This document shows positions 1 through 6,096 of a stretch of 12,184 nucleotides of DNA, in pieces (position 1 is the first letter of the stretch; every line of letters begins with the position of its first letter). Position numbers and translations under genes: made by a program. The notes under the pieces are model-generated. The model did not search any database. It had not been told where the DNA came from and was given only the letters and a program-made list of their open reading frames with translations. The DNA is from Bacteroidales bacterium 45-6 (lineage in GTDB: Bacteria; Bacteroidota; Bacteroidia; Bacteroidales; Dysgonomonadaceae): assembly GCA_001897035.1 (NCBI GenBank), contig MKRS01000261.1:1-12184 (forward strand), read 5' to 3'.

Positions 1-321
1 AGTTGGTTCATCCTGAAAGGCTGTCCGCTGGACGGGGCCTACATTTGCCGATGCTTGTGCGGCCAAGGCTGTTGTCGCCAAGAGCAGTTCGTTTTCAAAT
101 GCCTGAAGTTCGTCTGGATCGAGACCCTGCGGCTCAAAAGGCATGTAGCCATTCTTCGCATTTCCGATCAAATCGTTTCCTGCATTTGCAAACAAAAGCA
201 CGCTGGTCGATACAACGCCGGTGTTGACCACCCTGTGCAGGCTGTTGAACACGCTGTAAGCTTTTCTTGAGAATTGCTTGAAGCGGATCGCCTGAACGTT
301 CATTGCACGTTTTCTTTGCAT
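1..321 (-). CDS. N-terminal fragment of an exported protein, possibly a TonB-dependent receptor
   Basis: The minus strand reads open for 107 codons from an ATG at 321 to the window edge, so the C-terminal part is missing. A second ATG at 303 is an alternative start. The N-terminus is basic (MQRKRAMNVQAIRFKQFSRK), followed by a segment around AYSVFNSLHRVVNTGVVSTS and a hydrophobic stretch ending in LLFANA, like an extended signal peptide. Basic 'RFKxFSRKxYxVFNSLxxxV' leaders are, from memory, found on some Bacteroidota TonB-dependent receptors of the BtuB type; that is the reason for the tentative name. No plug-domain motif is reached before the edge, so the function is not proven. A TAnnTTTG element lies about 40 bases upstream, supporting this strand and start. 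No Shine-Dalgarno site is visible. Confidence 0.5.
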   Translation of the reverse strand, partial: MQRKRAMNVQAIRFKQFSRKAYSVFNSLHRVVNTGVVSTSVLLFANAGNDLIGNAKNGYMPFEPQGLDPDELQAFENELLLATTALAAQASANVGPVQRTAFQDEPT

Positions 322-361
322 AACATTCGTTGATTAATAATTAAAAAAAAAATTGTCAGTG

Positions 362-369
362 CAAAGATA
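362..369 (-). promoter_or_regulatory. Candidate -7 promoter element for the gene at 1-321
   Basis: On the minus strand this reads TATCTTTG, a full match to the Bacteroidota -7 consensus TAnnTTTG. Transcription would start near 355, leaving a leader of about 35 bases. A TTG lies 15 bases upstream, closer than the usual -33 spacing, so the -33 element is weak. Confidence 0.45.
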
Positions 370-590
370 GAATATTTCCGAGAACAATAACTTTACAGAA
401 ATTAGAAAAAGTAGTTTCTTTTAATAGTCTTTTTTATCTATAAGATTTACTTACCATACTATAATATCCAATACCTTCTTATTATCTACGTACAAAAATT
501 TATACGACAACTCGACTTTCATGAAAAATTATCCTCGTCTTTCCTGCAACCAGGCAGAAATGGAATGGACATTGTTGAAATAATGGATTG
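370..590. other. AT-rich intergenic region
   Basis: With the promoter element at 362-369 this fills the gap between two minus-strand genes. No convincing gene or terminator is seen. Around 536-588 the base composition is more gene-like, and the minus strand reads a short SIPFLPGCRKDEDNFS followed by a stop. It resembles a lipobox and could be a scrap of a lost lipoprotein gene, but it is too short to call. Confidence 0.4.
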
Positions 591-1118
591 TTAATCTTCC
601 ATTAAATATAAAGTTCTAACTTCATCAATATGAACCCCTGTAAAAGAACAATCTGGGCAGTTGTCTTCTTGATAGCCACACGTAGATATTATCCCTTGGC
701 TATCTGTGGTGAAAATAATATTCATGCCATCCCTCTTTACTAACCATTCGGTTTTTGCGTCATGGTATATCTGGTCTAATGTTATAGCTTTTGTAGCTTC
801 TCTGTCATTATGCGTATTGATTTCATCCATGTTCTTCTCAACCCATTTAACGGTATCATTACTTGGATAGTATCTGATACATTCAAATTCGCGTCTCGTT
901 ACGATACCATTTGTAACATTAATTCTTGTTCTTGCCACCGATATCTCAGAAAAATCACTCGCACGATATGAATAACTGTTTTGTGACGACTTCCTGAACG
1001 CAAGCCATTTAGAATAACTATTATTGTACTCGGTTTCATGATCAATCTCGCTTTTGTCGCAAGAGATTAAGCTATAGCATATTGCCAGAAGACATATAAT
1101 ATAAAGATTATGTTTCAT
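591..1118 (-). CDS. Lipoprotein of unknown function, 175 residues
   Basis: The protein starts MKHNLYIICLLAICYSLISC, a signal peptide ending in the lipobox LISC with Cys20 as the likely lipidated residue, so it should be anchored in the envelope. The mature part has no motif I recognise. Near the C-terminus four cysteines and acidic residues cluster (CGYQEDNCPDCSF), which could form disulfides in the periplasm or at the surface. The start is fixed by the signal peptide; no Shine-Dalgarno site precedes it. It lies downstream of the serpin and a decayed gene fragment on the same strand, so it may be transcribed with them or be an independent insertion. No homologous family is claimed. Confidence 0.8.
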   Translation of the reverse strand: MKHNLYIICLLAICYSLISCDKSEIDHETEYNNSYSKWLAFRKSSQNSYSYRASDFSEISVARTRINVTNGIVTRREFECIRYYPSNDTVKWVEKNMDEINTHNDREATKAITLDQIYHDAKTEWLVKRDGMNIIFTTDSQGIISTCGYQEDNCPDCSFTGVHIDEVRTLYLMED

Positions 1119-1148
1119 GTTTCAGCGTTTTTTTTATTTGTAAATTAG

Positions 1149-1260
1149 TTATATGACGTAGTCCTGTTGTTTTACCACCTGGTTTGAAATACCGCATAAG
1201 GCATCACGCTCGACAGCTTGAACGATAAATTGCCGATCAGCATATCGGTGGTGAAGATAC
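1149..1260 (-). pseudogene. Decayed 3' end of a paralogue of the small lipoprotein gene at 2527-2952
   Basis: Positions 1149-1258 closely match 2550-2658, the 3' end of the small lipoprotein gene. Shared blocks include 'ccacctggtttgaaatacc', 'ataaggcatcac', 'cttgaacgataaat' and 'atcggtggtgaagat'. On the minus strand it reads IFTTDMLIGNLSFKLSSVMPY, then, after one missing base near 1194, GISNQVVKQQDYVI and a TAA stop. The intact gene has IFTTDTIINHLSFKLLSVMPY and GISNQVVEQSDYAI. The deleted base shifts the frame and gives an early stop, and no start or 5' part is present. It is therefore a gene remnant 18 bases beyond the serpin stop codon. The differences are spread along the sequence, which suggests an old duplication. 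Confidence 0.8.
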
Positions 1261-1278
1261 CGCAAATACCGCTTTTCC

Positions 1279-2508
1279 CTAATTCAAGCCAGGTTTCCCT
1301 ATTTTTCCCTCGAACAGAATAGCTCCCGTACTTTTTTCTCTTATCGCAAACACAAAAGGTTTGTTCGCATAAAACATAAGCGATTTATCGATAATGGATG
1401 TTGTTATTATTTCGATGATAGTAACACCTGCAGCTTCCGTTCCCTCTTCGTTGACATCGAGGTAGGTACTGTGTAAAATCCTGGAAATCTGCAAATCTGC
1501 ATTAGCTATGTTTGAGAAATCTGCAGCATCGGTGAAGGCCAATTTCATTCCGAGATCTTGCATCACGGGCTTGAGTTCGAACTTGTTTTTCGTGGTGAAG
1601 CGAGGAAGAAACACATTCACTTTTTTGTCGCCGAAACCCTTTAGGATCAGATTCCATTGGTCCAGATCCAGGTTGCCGAGGATGTCTGCCGTTGTTTTTC
1701 CTGATTGGGGTAACATCAGTGTCATGCTGAATGCTCCGTTTCCATAAGGCAGATCGATGGCTTGCAATAGATCGTTCTCAAAATAGGGAATCGTGTCGGC
1801 AAGATTCATCATGTTGACTTTTGAGATGGCACCCGCTTCGGAGTAAAAATCTTTCTCGGTAGTGGCTTTCTTGTCGAACTGTTTTTTCCAAATGCCTTTG
1901 AAATAGATTGCATTGATAAGGTACATCATGGCATCGTTCGAAATCCTATCCAGTGCATCTTTTATCAAATTATTGGTTTTTTGGGCGCACCAGTTGTTGA
2001 TGGTTTCAAGGGCTGTTGGCTGCCCGAAGTCAAGTTCTCGGACTTCACTGTTGAAATAATCCTTGCTTGTTTGCAAAAAGTCAGACTTTACGGAGAATCC
2101 AGTCCTGGACCAAATAGAATTCGCCAAACTCAGTTTGGTGCTTGGATCCACCGTCAACAATGAATTTTGCATGATCTTGTAATATTCATTGATCTCGGAA
2201 TCCGACAGGCCGCTCATTTTGAGGGTGGTGTTCATCTCCGTCTTTGTATCGCCAACGGCTCCGTTGCGGATCATGGCCAATGCGGAACTAATGCCCAGGG
2301 GGGAAATAAACACGTTGTCTTCATTGGCATTATTCTTGATTGTATTTTTCAATAAATCGAAGGCAAATTCGTTGTCCTGGCTCACACGGGATTTCAGATG
2401 GGAAGGCAACGAGATGGCAGAGGCTGACTCCACTGGATCAGATTCCTCCGATTGGGAACACGCTATAAGTAGCGGAATCAGGAGAAAAAGGGAAAAATAA
2501 TTTTTCAT
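1279..2508 (-). CDS. Lipoprotein serpin (serine/cysteine protease inhibitor, family I4)
   Basis: The 409-residue protein has a lipoprotein signal peptide (MKNYFSLFLLIPLLIAC, Cys17) followed by a full-length serpin fold, so it is probably an inhibitor tethered to the envelope. Serpin landmarks are visible. The N-terminal part includes FAFDLLKNT and NVFISPLGISSALAMIRNGA (helix B region). The reactive-loop hinge EEGTEAAGVT lies at about residues 354-363, and the C-terminal signature FYANKPFVFAI follows. The small residues in the hinge are typical of inhibitory serpins that trap proteases by loop insertion. Aligned on alpha-1-antitrypsin, EIITTSI falls on EAIPMSI, placing the scissile P1-P1' bond at Thr370-Ser371. 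This predicts action on proteases accepting small residues, but that is inference. A bacterial relative by family is miropin of Tannerella forsythia. The gap to the upstream lipoprotein gene is 18 bases, so they are probably co-transcribed. Confidence 0.95.
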   Translation of the reverse strand: MKNYFSLFLLIPLLIACSQSEESDPVESASAISLPSHLKSRVSQDNEFAFDLLKNTIKNNANEDNVFISPLGISSALAMIRNGAVGDTKTEMNTTLKMSGLSDSEINEYYKIMQNSLLTVDPSTKLSLANSIWSRTGFSVKSDFLQTSKDYFNSEVRELDFGQPTALETINNWCAQKTNNLIKDALDRISNDAMMYLINAIYFKGIWKKQFDKKATTEKDFYSEAGAISKVNMMNLADTIPYFENDLLQAIDLPYGNGAFSMTLMLPQSGKTTADILGNLDLDQWNLILKGFGDKKVNVFLPRFTTKNKFELKPVMQDLGMKLAFTDAADFSNIANADLQISRILHSTYLDVNEEGTEAAGVTIIEIITTSIIDKSLMFYANKPFVFAIREKSTGAILFEGKIGKPGLN

Positions 2509-2526
2509 GTCGCTTGTTCTTAAAGT

Positions 2527-2952
2527 TTATAATTTCTTAGCTATCACCTTGATGGCGTAATCTGATTGTTCCACCACCTGGTTTGAAATACCGGGATAAG
2601 GCATCACACTCAACAACTTGAACGATAAATGATTGATGATCGTATCGGTGGTGAAGATGGAACTGGTGTTGAGCGAGAACGAATGATGTTGCTTTTCTGC
2701 TGTCACCAAGTCCAGATCAACCTTGGCGTTTCCTTCCCAAAAACAGTCTGCATTTGCCGGGCATCTACCATCTTGCACTTTCGAAAATTTCAGACTGTAA
2801 CCATTCTCCTTGTCCAGATAGACTTGTCCGTATCCGATCTGAATGGTGTCGCCCACCTTTTGGCTGGTCACATTGTCTTCGGAGGCATTGTCGCAGCCGA
2901 TAAAAGACAGGCTGGTGATTGCAGCCAATAGAAATAAGATTGCTTTTTTCAT
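2527..2952 (-). CDS. Small lipoprotein with an RCP...CxWxG motif, unknown function
   Basis: With a start at 2952 the protein begins MKKAILFLLAAITSLSFIGC, a lipoprotein signal peptide with Cys20 in the lipobox FIGC. An in-frame ATG at 2982 would add ten polar residues ahead of this signal and is less likely. The mature part (about 120 residues) is beta-rich by appearance and contains DGRCPANADCFWEGNA, with two cysteines able to form a disulfide. Small Bacteroidota lipoproteins with RCP-x-x-x-x-C-x-W-x-G motifs are common in my recollection, but I know of no assigned role. The gene sits between the anti-sigma/barrel gene and the serpin with short gaps, so it likely belongs to the same operon. 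A frameshifted copy of its 3' end lies beyond the serpin at 1149-1260. Confidence 0.85.
   Translation of the reverse strand: MKKAILFLLAAITSLSFIGCDNASEDNVTSQKVGDTIQIGYGQVYLDKENGYSLKFSKVQDGRCPANADCFWEGNAKVDLDLVTAEKQHHSFSLNTSSIFTTDTIINHLSFKLLSVMPYPGISNQVVEQSDYAIKVIAKKL
2550..2658. repeat. Direct repeat flanking the serpin gene (copy 2; copy 1 at 1149-1258)
   Basis: About 109 bases at the 3' end of the small lipoprotein gene are repeated in the same orientation at 1149-1258, with scattered substitutions and one single-base gap. The pair brackets the serpin gene. Homologous recombination between the copies would remove about 1.4 kb including the whole serpin. Confidence 0.8.
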
Positions 2953-2987
2953 GACGTTGTTATATTCGTTGTATTGATTCACTTTTA

Positions 2988-4178
2988 TTAGAAATCGTAG
3001 TGCAATCCAACGTTGATCCCTAACACAAAAGGATGCTCGGTGCGGATGCTCAGAGGTTGGTTGTTGTCAAAATAATACGACAATTTCGGTTCCAGGTACA
3101 ATCCAATTGGTTTCTTCAGCATATACGATATCCCGGGCGAAGTTTGCACCGACCACTGAAGTCCCCGAATGGACTCATCCTTTGCAGATGAATGGGTGGT
3201 ATATCTCGACCGGATTCCCTTTTCCACCATTCCTCCGGCCGACCAATAAATTTCCCATTGGTTTATCTTCCAGAGGCTATATGACAAATTCAGAGGAACT
3301 CCTAAGTAATGAAGGTCTAATGTAGCTGGCGAACTACCTGATGAATGTATCTTAGTACGTAAATAGGTGTAGATAATTCCTGTCTCTATACCCAACTTGT
3401 TAGAAAAATTTCTCCGAAAAGTGAGTCCGAATGACAAGGGAGGCATGAAGTTCTTCTTTTCCGAACCTAAATTACCGCCATCAGTTGGAAAGCCACTACT
3501 CATATCTGGCTCGAAATGGGTGAAGCTATTTATGGAAGCTGCTCCTGTTCCAGTATTTAGCGCCAGCGACCAATTGCCGGCAGTCGTTTTGGCTGACTCT
3601 ATTTCACTCAATAGCCTGCCCTCAATCACTTTGCTTTCTGTATTCAATGGCTTGTTTGAAATTTCGTCCTTCTTGCTTGCGCCAGAGGGAGAACCATTCG
3701 TGAGATCATCGCTGCGTTTTTCACTTACGTGCACCTCTTTCCGGGGCTCAAGCCGAATATGGACGTTTGAGTCAATTGCTGTAATTTGAACTCGATTGAA
3801 AGTGCTTGTTGACTTTTTCGGTTTGGTATAAGCAAAAAGTGCATCGGCATTCTTATCACTTGGAATGGTATCCGTTACATCTATCGGCTTTGGACTATTG
3901 GTGCTACCAGAGGTGGCAACTAAGGGCGCAGATTTTTCTCCTTTTTCAGGTTTAAGAAATAGAAACAAAAGCAAGACCACAGCGACAGAAGCCACACCGG
4001 AGAACCACCAGATCGGAGAAATCCTTTTCCGAATATTTTCTCCGTTGGCTATCCGCCTCTCCAAATCATTCCACAAGCTTTCGTCCACTTCCACGGGATA
4101 ATCCCGAAGCTGTTCACGAAAATAGCTTGAAAATGGATCAAGGCTGCCATTGTCTTTTATGTCATTGATCTGACTCAT
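2988..4178 (-). CDS. Anti-sigma-like membrane protein with C-terminal outer-membrane beta-barrel domain
   Basis: The 396-residue protein has three parts. Residues 1-55 form a soluble acidic/basic region with YPVEVDESLWNDLERRIA, resembling the N-terminal segment of Bacteroidota anti-sigma/barrel hybrids. Residues 56-75 form one strong membrane helix (WWFSGVASVAVVLLLFLFL). A polar Ser/Thr/Lys-rich linker runs to about 200. The remainder shows alternating aromatic strands typical of the small outer-membrane barrel (OmpA/PorT-like) fold, for example LSFGLTFRRNFSNKLGIETG and ending in GLHYDF with a terminal Phe. It lies 21 bases downstream of the ECF sigma gene, the usual place for a regulator of that sigma factor. 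The inferred role is to hold the sigma factor at the inner membrane and release it on an envelope signal. Whether the C-terminal domain truly reaches the outer membrane is unknown. Confidence 0.75.
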   Translation of the reverse strand: MSQINDIKDNGSLDPFSSYFREQLRDYPVEVDESLWNDLERRIANGENIRKRISPIWWFSGVASVAVVLLLFLFLKPEKGEKSAPLVATSGSTNSPKPIDVTDTIPSDKNADALFAYTKPKKSTSTFNRVQITAIDSNVHIRLEPRKEVHVSEKRSDDLTNGSPSGASKKDEISNKPLNTESKVIEGRLLSEIESAKTTAGNWSLALNTGTGAASINSFTHFEPDMSSGFPTDGGNLGSEKKNFMPPLSFGLTFRRNFSNKLGIETGIIYTYLRTKIHSSGSSPATLDLHYLGVPLNLSYSLWKINQWEIYWSAGGMVEKGIRSRYTTHSSAKDESIRGLQWSVQTSPGISYMLKKPIGLYLEPKLSYYFDNNQPLSIRTEHPFVLGINVGLHYDF

Positions 4179-4199
4179 CCGTAGTTCTAACCCTTTGTT

Positions 4200-4748
4200 T
4201 TAGCGTTTATTTAATTTTTCGACCATCTCTTTCAGGGTACTTCTTGCTCTGGAAAAAAATGTGCGTGAAGTGCTTTCGGTGATATGCAACATCCCAGCTA
4301 TTTCCTGATGCGAATACCCTTCAATGGCAAACAAATTGAACACAGCCCGGTGTGTCTTCGGCAATTTTGTTATGCAAGCGATCAATTCATCCGCTGATAG
4401 CTTCTTGACGCCATCTTCATTTTCCTCGGCCAATACATTCAGGTGGTTGTCAATCGTTTCCGTGAGGTTGTATGCCTGATCCTTTCGCATGTGTTCCAAA
4501 CAAGCATTCACAAAAATCCGCCTCGCCCAACCTCCAAAATTCCCTGTCCCAGCAAAGGAATCAATGTTCCCAAACAGTTTGATAAACCCTTCCTGCAGGG
4601 CATCTTTTGCAGCTTCCCTTTCGCCCAAATAGCGGAGACAAACAGCCAGCATAACAGGTGCATACGACTCATAGATTGCTTTCTGAGCCCACGATTCACC
4701 TGCCCTACACTTTTCGATCAGCTGCTGTTCGTTTTTAGGGTATGTCAT
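4200..4748 (-). CDS. ECF-type RNA polymerase sigma factor
   Basis: This is a two-domain sigma-70 family protein of about 182 residues. Region 2 is seen in AIYESYAPVMLAVCLRYLG, then DALQEGFIKLFGNIDSF and NFGGWARRIFVNACLEHMRK (core binding and -10 recognition). Region 4 is seen in LPKTHRAVFNLFAIEGYSHQEIAGMLHITESTSRTFFSRAR, the helix-turn-helix for -35 contacts. No region 3 separates them, as expected for the ECF group. The ATG at 4748 gives MTYPKNEQQLIEKCRAGE, a normal ECF N-terminus. An upstream in-frame ATG at 4775 would add nine residues. It heads a run of minus-strand genes and is followed by a probable anti-sigma gene. The likely targets are its own operon and other envelope genes. Confidence 0.93.
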   Translation of the reverse strand: MTYPKNEQQLIEKCRAGESWAQKAIYESYAPVMLAVCLRYLGEREAAKDALQEGFIKLFGNIDSFAGTGNFGGWARRIFVNACLEHMRKDQAYNLTETIDNHLNVLAEENEDGVKKLSADELIACITKLPKTHRAVFNLFAIEGYSHQEIAGMLHITESTSRTFFSRARSTLKEMVEKLNKR

Positions 4749-5024
4749 ATTGTTTTCAAAATAGATGATGCACAATCACGGTCGAATGTTGACAGTGATT
4801 AACATTATTTTGCAAATATATCATTTATACTTTCATAACCCTTAAAATCACAGCAGATTTGCATATAAGAAAATTTAAGGGACACCTCAGTGATGCCTCA
4901 AACGAAATTTTGAAAGCAGGTTATTCTTTCTTTCTGCTATTTAGACCAGATAATTGAACAACAATAGTTTGTTTAGCGAATACAGAATTGGTGTAATTTG
5001 CGCTCTTTTAAAACTTGACCATAC
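4749..5024. other. Intergenic region upstream of the ECF sigma gene
   Basis: With the adjoining terminator this is a gap of just over 300 bases between two minus-strand operons. It holds a candidate -7 element at 4813-4820 for the sigma gene. No coding sequence is supported. Around 4913-4942 there is a weak AGCAG...CTGCT inverted repeat of no clear meaning. Confidence 0.4.
4813..4820 (-). promoter_or_regulatory. Candidate -7 promoter element of the sigma/serpin operon
   Basis: The minus strand reads TATATTTG, a full TAnnTTTG match. Transcription would start near 4806, leaving about 57 bases to the ATG at 4748. No TTG is seen at the -33 position, so the promoter may be weak or may instead rely on the ECF sigma factor itself. 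Confidence 0.45.
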
Positions 5025-5061
5025 AAAAAAGAGGATGACCTTGCGGGACACCCTCTTTTTT
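5025..5061 (-). terminator. Intrinsic terminator of the cyoABCD operon
   Basis: AAAAAAGAGG (5025-5034) pairs with CCTCTTTTTT (5052-5061), and on the minus strand the stem continues inward as GGGTGTCC against GGTCATCC with one mismatch, leaving a CGCAA loop. The RNA from cyoD ends in a T run directly after the stem. It begins 20 bases beyond the cyoD stop codon. The A/T runs on both sides would also let it act on the plus strand. Confidence 0.9.
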
Positions 5062-5081
5062 ATCTGTAAAAAGATTGTTCT

Positions 5082-5411
5082 TTACATCATTCGCGAATTC
5101 AAGGTGTACATCACCCACATGGTGCCGGCAATAAAGATTAATAGCAACATTCCTGTAAATACGATTGCCACCAAATTCCAGCGTTGAGCTTTTGACCCGT
5201 TCACGTGCAAGAAGTAATACACATGTACCAACATCTGCAGGATAGCTGCTCCGAACAAAGCTGCAAATATGAACCCTTTCGAGAACATCTCTTTGTACAT
5301 TACCATTCCAAAAGAAACCAATGTCAGCAACACAGCTAAGATAAATCCAATAATATACCCTTTCTTGGTTGCGTGAATTTCTACTTCAGTATTATCATGA
5401 TCGTGACTCAT
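5082..5411 (-). CDS. cyoD: Cytochrome bo3-type quinol oxidase subunit IV
   Basis: The 109-residue protein has a short His/Asp-rich cytoplasmic start (MSHDHDNTEVEIHATKKG) and three membrane helices at about residues 19-39, 46-68 and 80-102. HVYYFLHV between helices two and three is typical of CyoD/CtaF-like subunit IV. It is a small accessory subunit of the inner-membrane oxidase that helps assembly and CuB retention in related enzymes. It is the last gene of the operon, 55 bases after cyoC, and the terminator follows. An AGGAG site nine bases ahead of the ATG fixes the start. Confidence 0.93.
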   Translation of the reverse strand: MSHDHDNTEVEIHATKKGYIIGFILAVLLTLVSFGMVMYKEMFSKGFIFAALFGAAILQMLVHVYYFLHVNGSKAQRWNLVAIVFTGMLLLIFIAGTMWVMYTLNSRMM

Positions 5412-5420
5412 TCTTCTTTT

Positions 5421-5425
5421 CTCCT
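5421..5425 (-). promoter_or_regulatory. Shine-Dalgarno site of cyoD
   Basis: The minus strand has AGGAG nine bases before the cyoD ATG. Such sites are uncommon in Bacteroidota and are not seen ahead of the genes outside the cyo operon in this window. Confidence 0.7.
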
Positions 5426-5466
5426 ATAATTATTTTGAATTAATACTTGCCCAGGATTAATAGTGT

Positions 5467-6081
5467 TTAAACAAGTCCCATGAGGTAAACCACTGTGAAC
5501 ACACCAACCCAAACTACATCCAAGAAGTGCCAGAAAAGGCTTAGTCTCATTAACCTTGAACGGACACCATCCTTAAGCCCATGTTTCACAATTTGAAGAA
5601 TCAAAATAAACATCCACAATAAGCCAAAAGAAACGTGGAGTCCATGTGTTGCCACCAATGTGAAGAATGCGGAAAGGTAACCGCTTTTATCGGGGCTACT
5701 ACCTTCGGCAATCATGTGGGCAAACTCATTAATTTCCATACCTACGAATCCCAAACCAAGAAGAGCCGTAACAATCAACCCAATGAGAACTTGACTTTTT
5801 TTGTTGTCATTCATCGCAATTACGCTGAACCCGTAAGTGACGCTGCTCAACAACAAAAGCATTGTTTCGATGAATAAATAAGGCATTTCGAACAAATCTT
5901 TCGGGCCTGCCGCACCTGCGTAATTATGTTGGAAAACAACAAAAGTCGCAAACAAAACGGAAAATATCACCAAGTCACTCATCAGGTAAATCCAAAATCC
6001 GAAAAGGTCAATTTCCTTGTGATGGGAGTGTTCGGCTTTTATCATTGCTTTAGTTTCAGCACTTAAATTATCTGTCTTCAT
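5467..6081 (-). CDS. cyoC: Cytochrome bo3-type quinol oxidase subunit III
   Basis: The 204-residue protein has the five-helix form of haem-copper oxidase subunit III. Recognisable segments are FGFWIYLMSDLVIFSVLFAT (helix 1), FIETMLLLLSSVTYGFS (helix 2), ATHGLHVSFGLLWM (helix 4) and LFWHFLDVVWVGVFTVVYL (helix 5). The last two carry the conserved His and Trp-His-Phe-x-Asp pattern of the family. It binds no metal and stabilises subunit I in the inner membrane. The length is close to that of E. coli CyoC. It starts 15 bases after cyoB with a perfect AGGAGG eight bases ahead of the ATG. Confidence 0.95.
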   Translation of the reverse strand: MKTDNLSAETKAMIKAEHSHHKEIDLFGFWIYLMSDLVIFSVLFATFVVFQHNYAGAAGPKDLFEMPYLFIETMLLLLSSVTYGFSVIAMNDNKKSQVLIGLIVTALLGLGFVGMEINEFAHMIAEGSSPDKSGYLSAFFTLVATHGLHVSFGLLWMFILILQIVKHGLKDGVRSRLMRLSLFWHFLDVVWVGVFTVVYLMGLV

Positions 6082-6089
6082 TAATTTTT

Positions 6090-6095
6090 CCTCCT
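6090..6095 (-). promoter_or_regulatory. Shine-Dalgarno site of cyoC
   Basis: The minus strand reads AGGAGG, a full consensus match, eight bases before the cyoC ATG. It lies in the 15-base gap after the cyoB stop codon. Confidence 0.8.
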
Positions 6096-6096
6096 A

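Noticed and set aside
3397..3789. Plus-strand open frame of 130 codons
   Set aside because: It is antisense to the anti-sigma/barrel gene and shows no signal or motif of its own.
5025..5061. Inverted repeat read as a mobile-element end
   Set aside because: The T run and position right after cyoD explain it fully as an intrinsic terminator; there is no transposase or target duplication.
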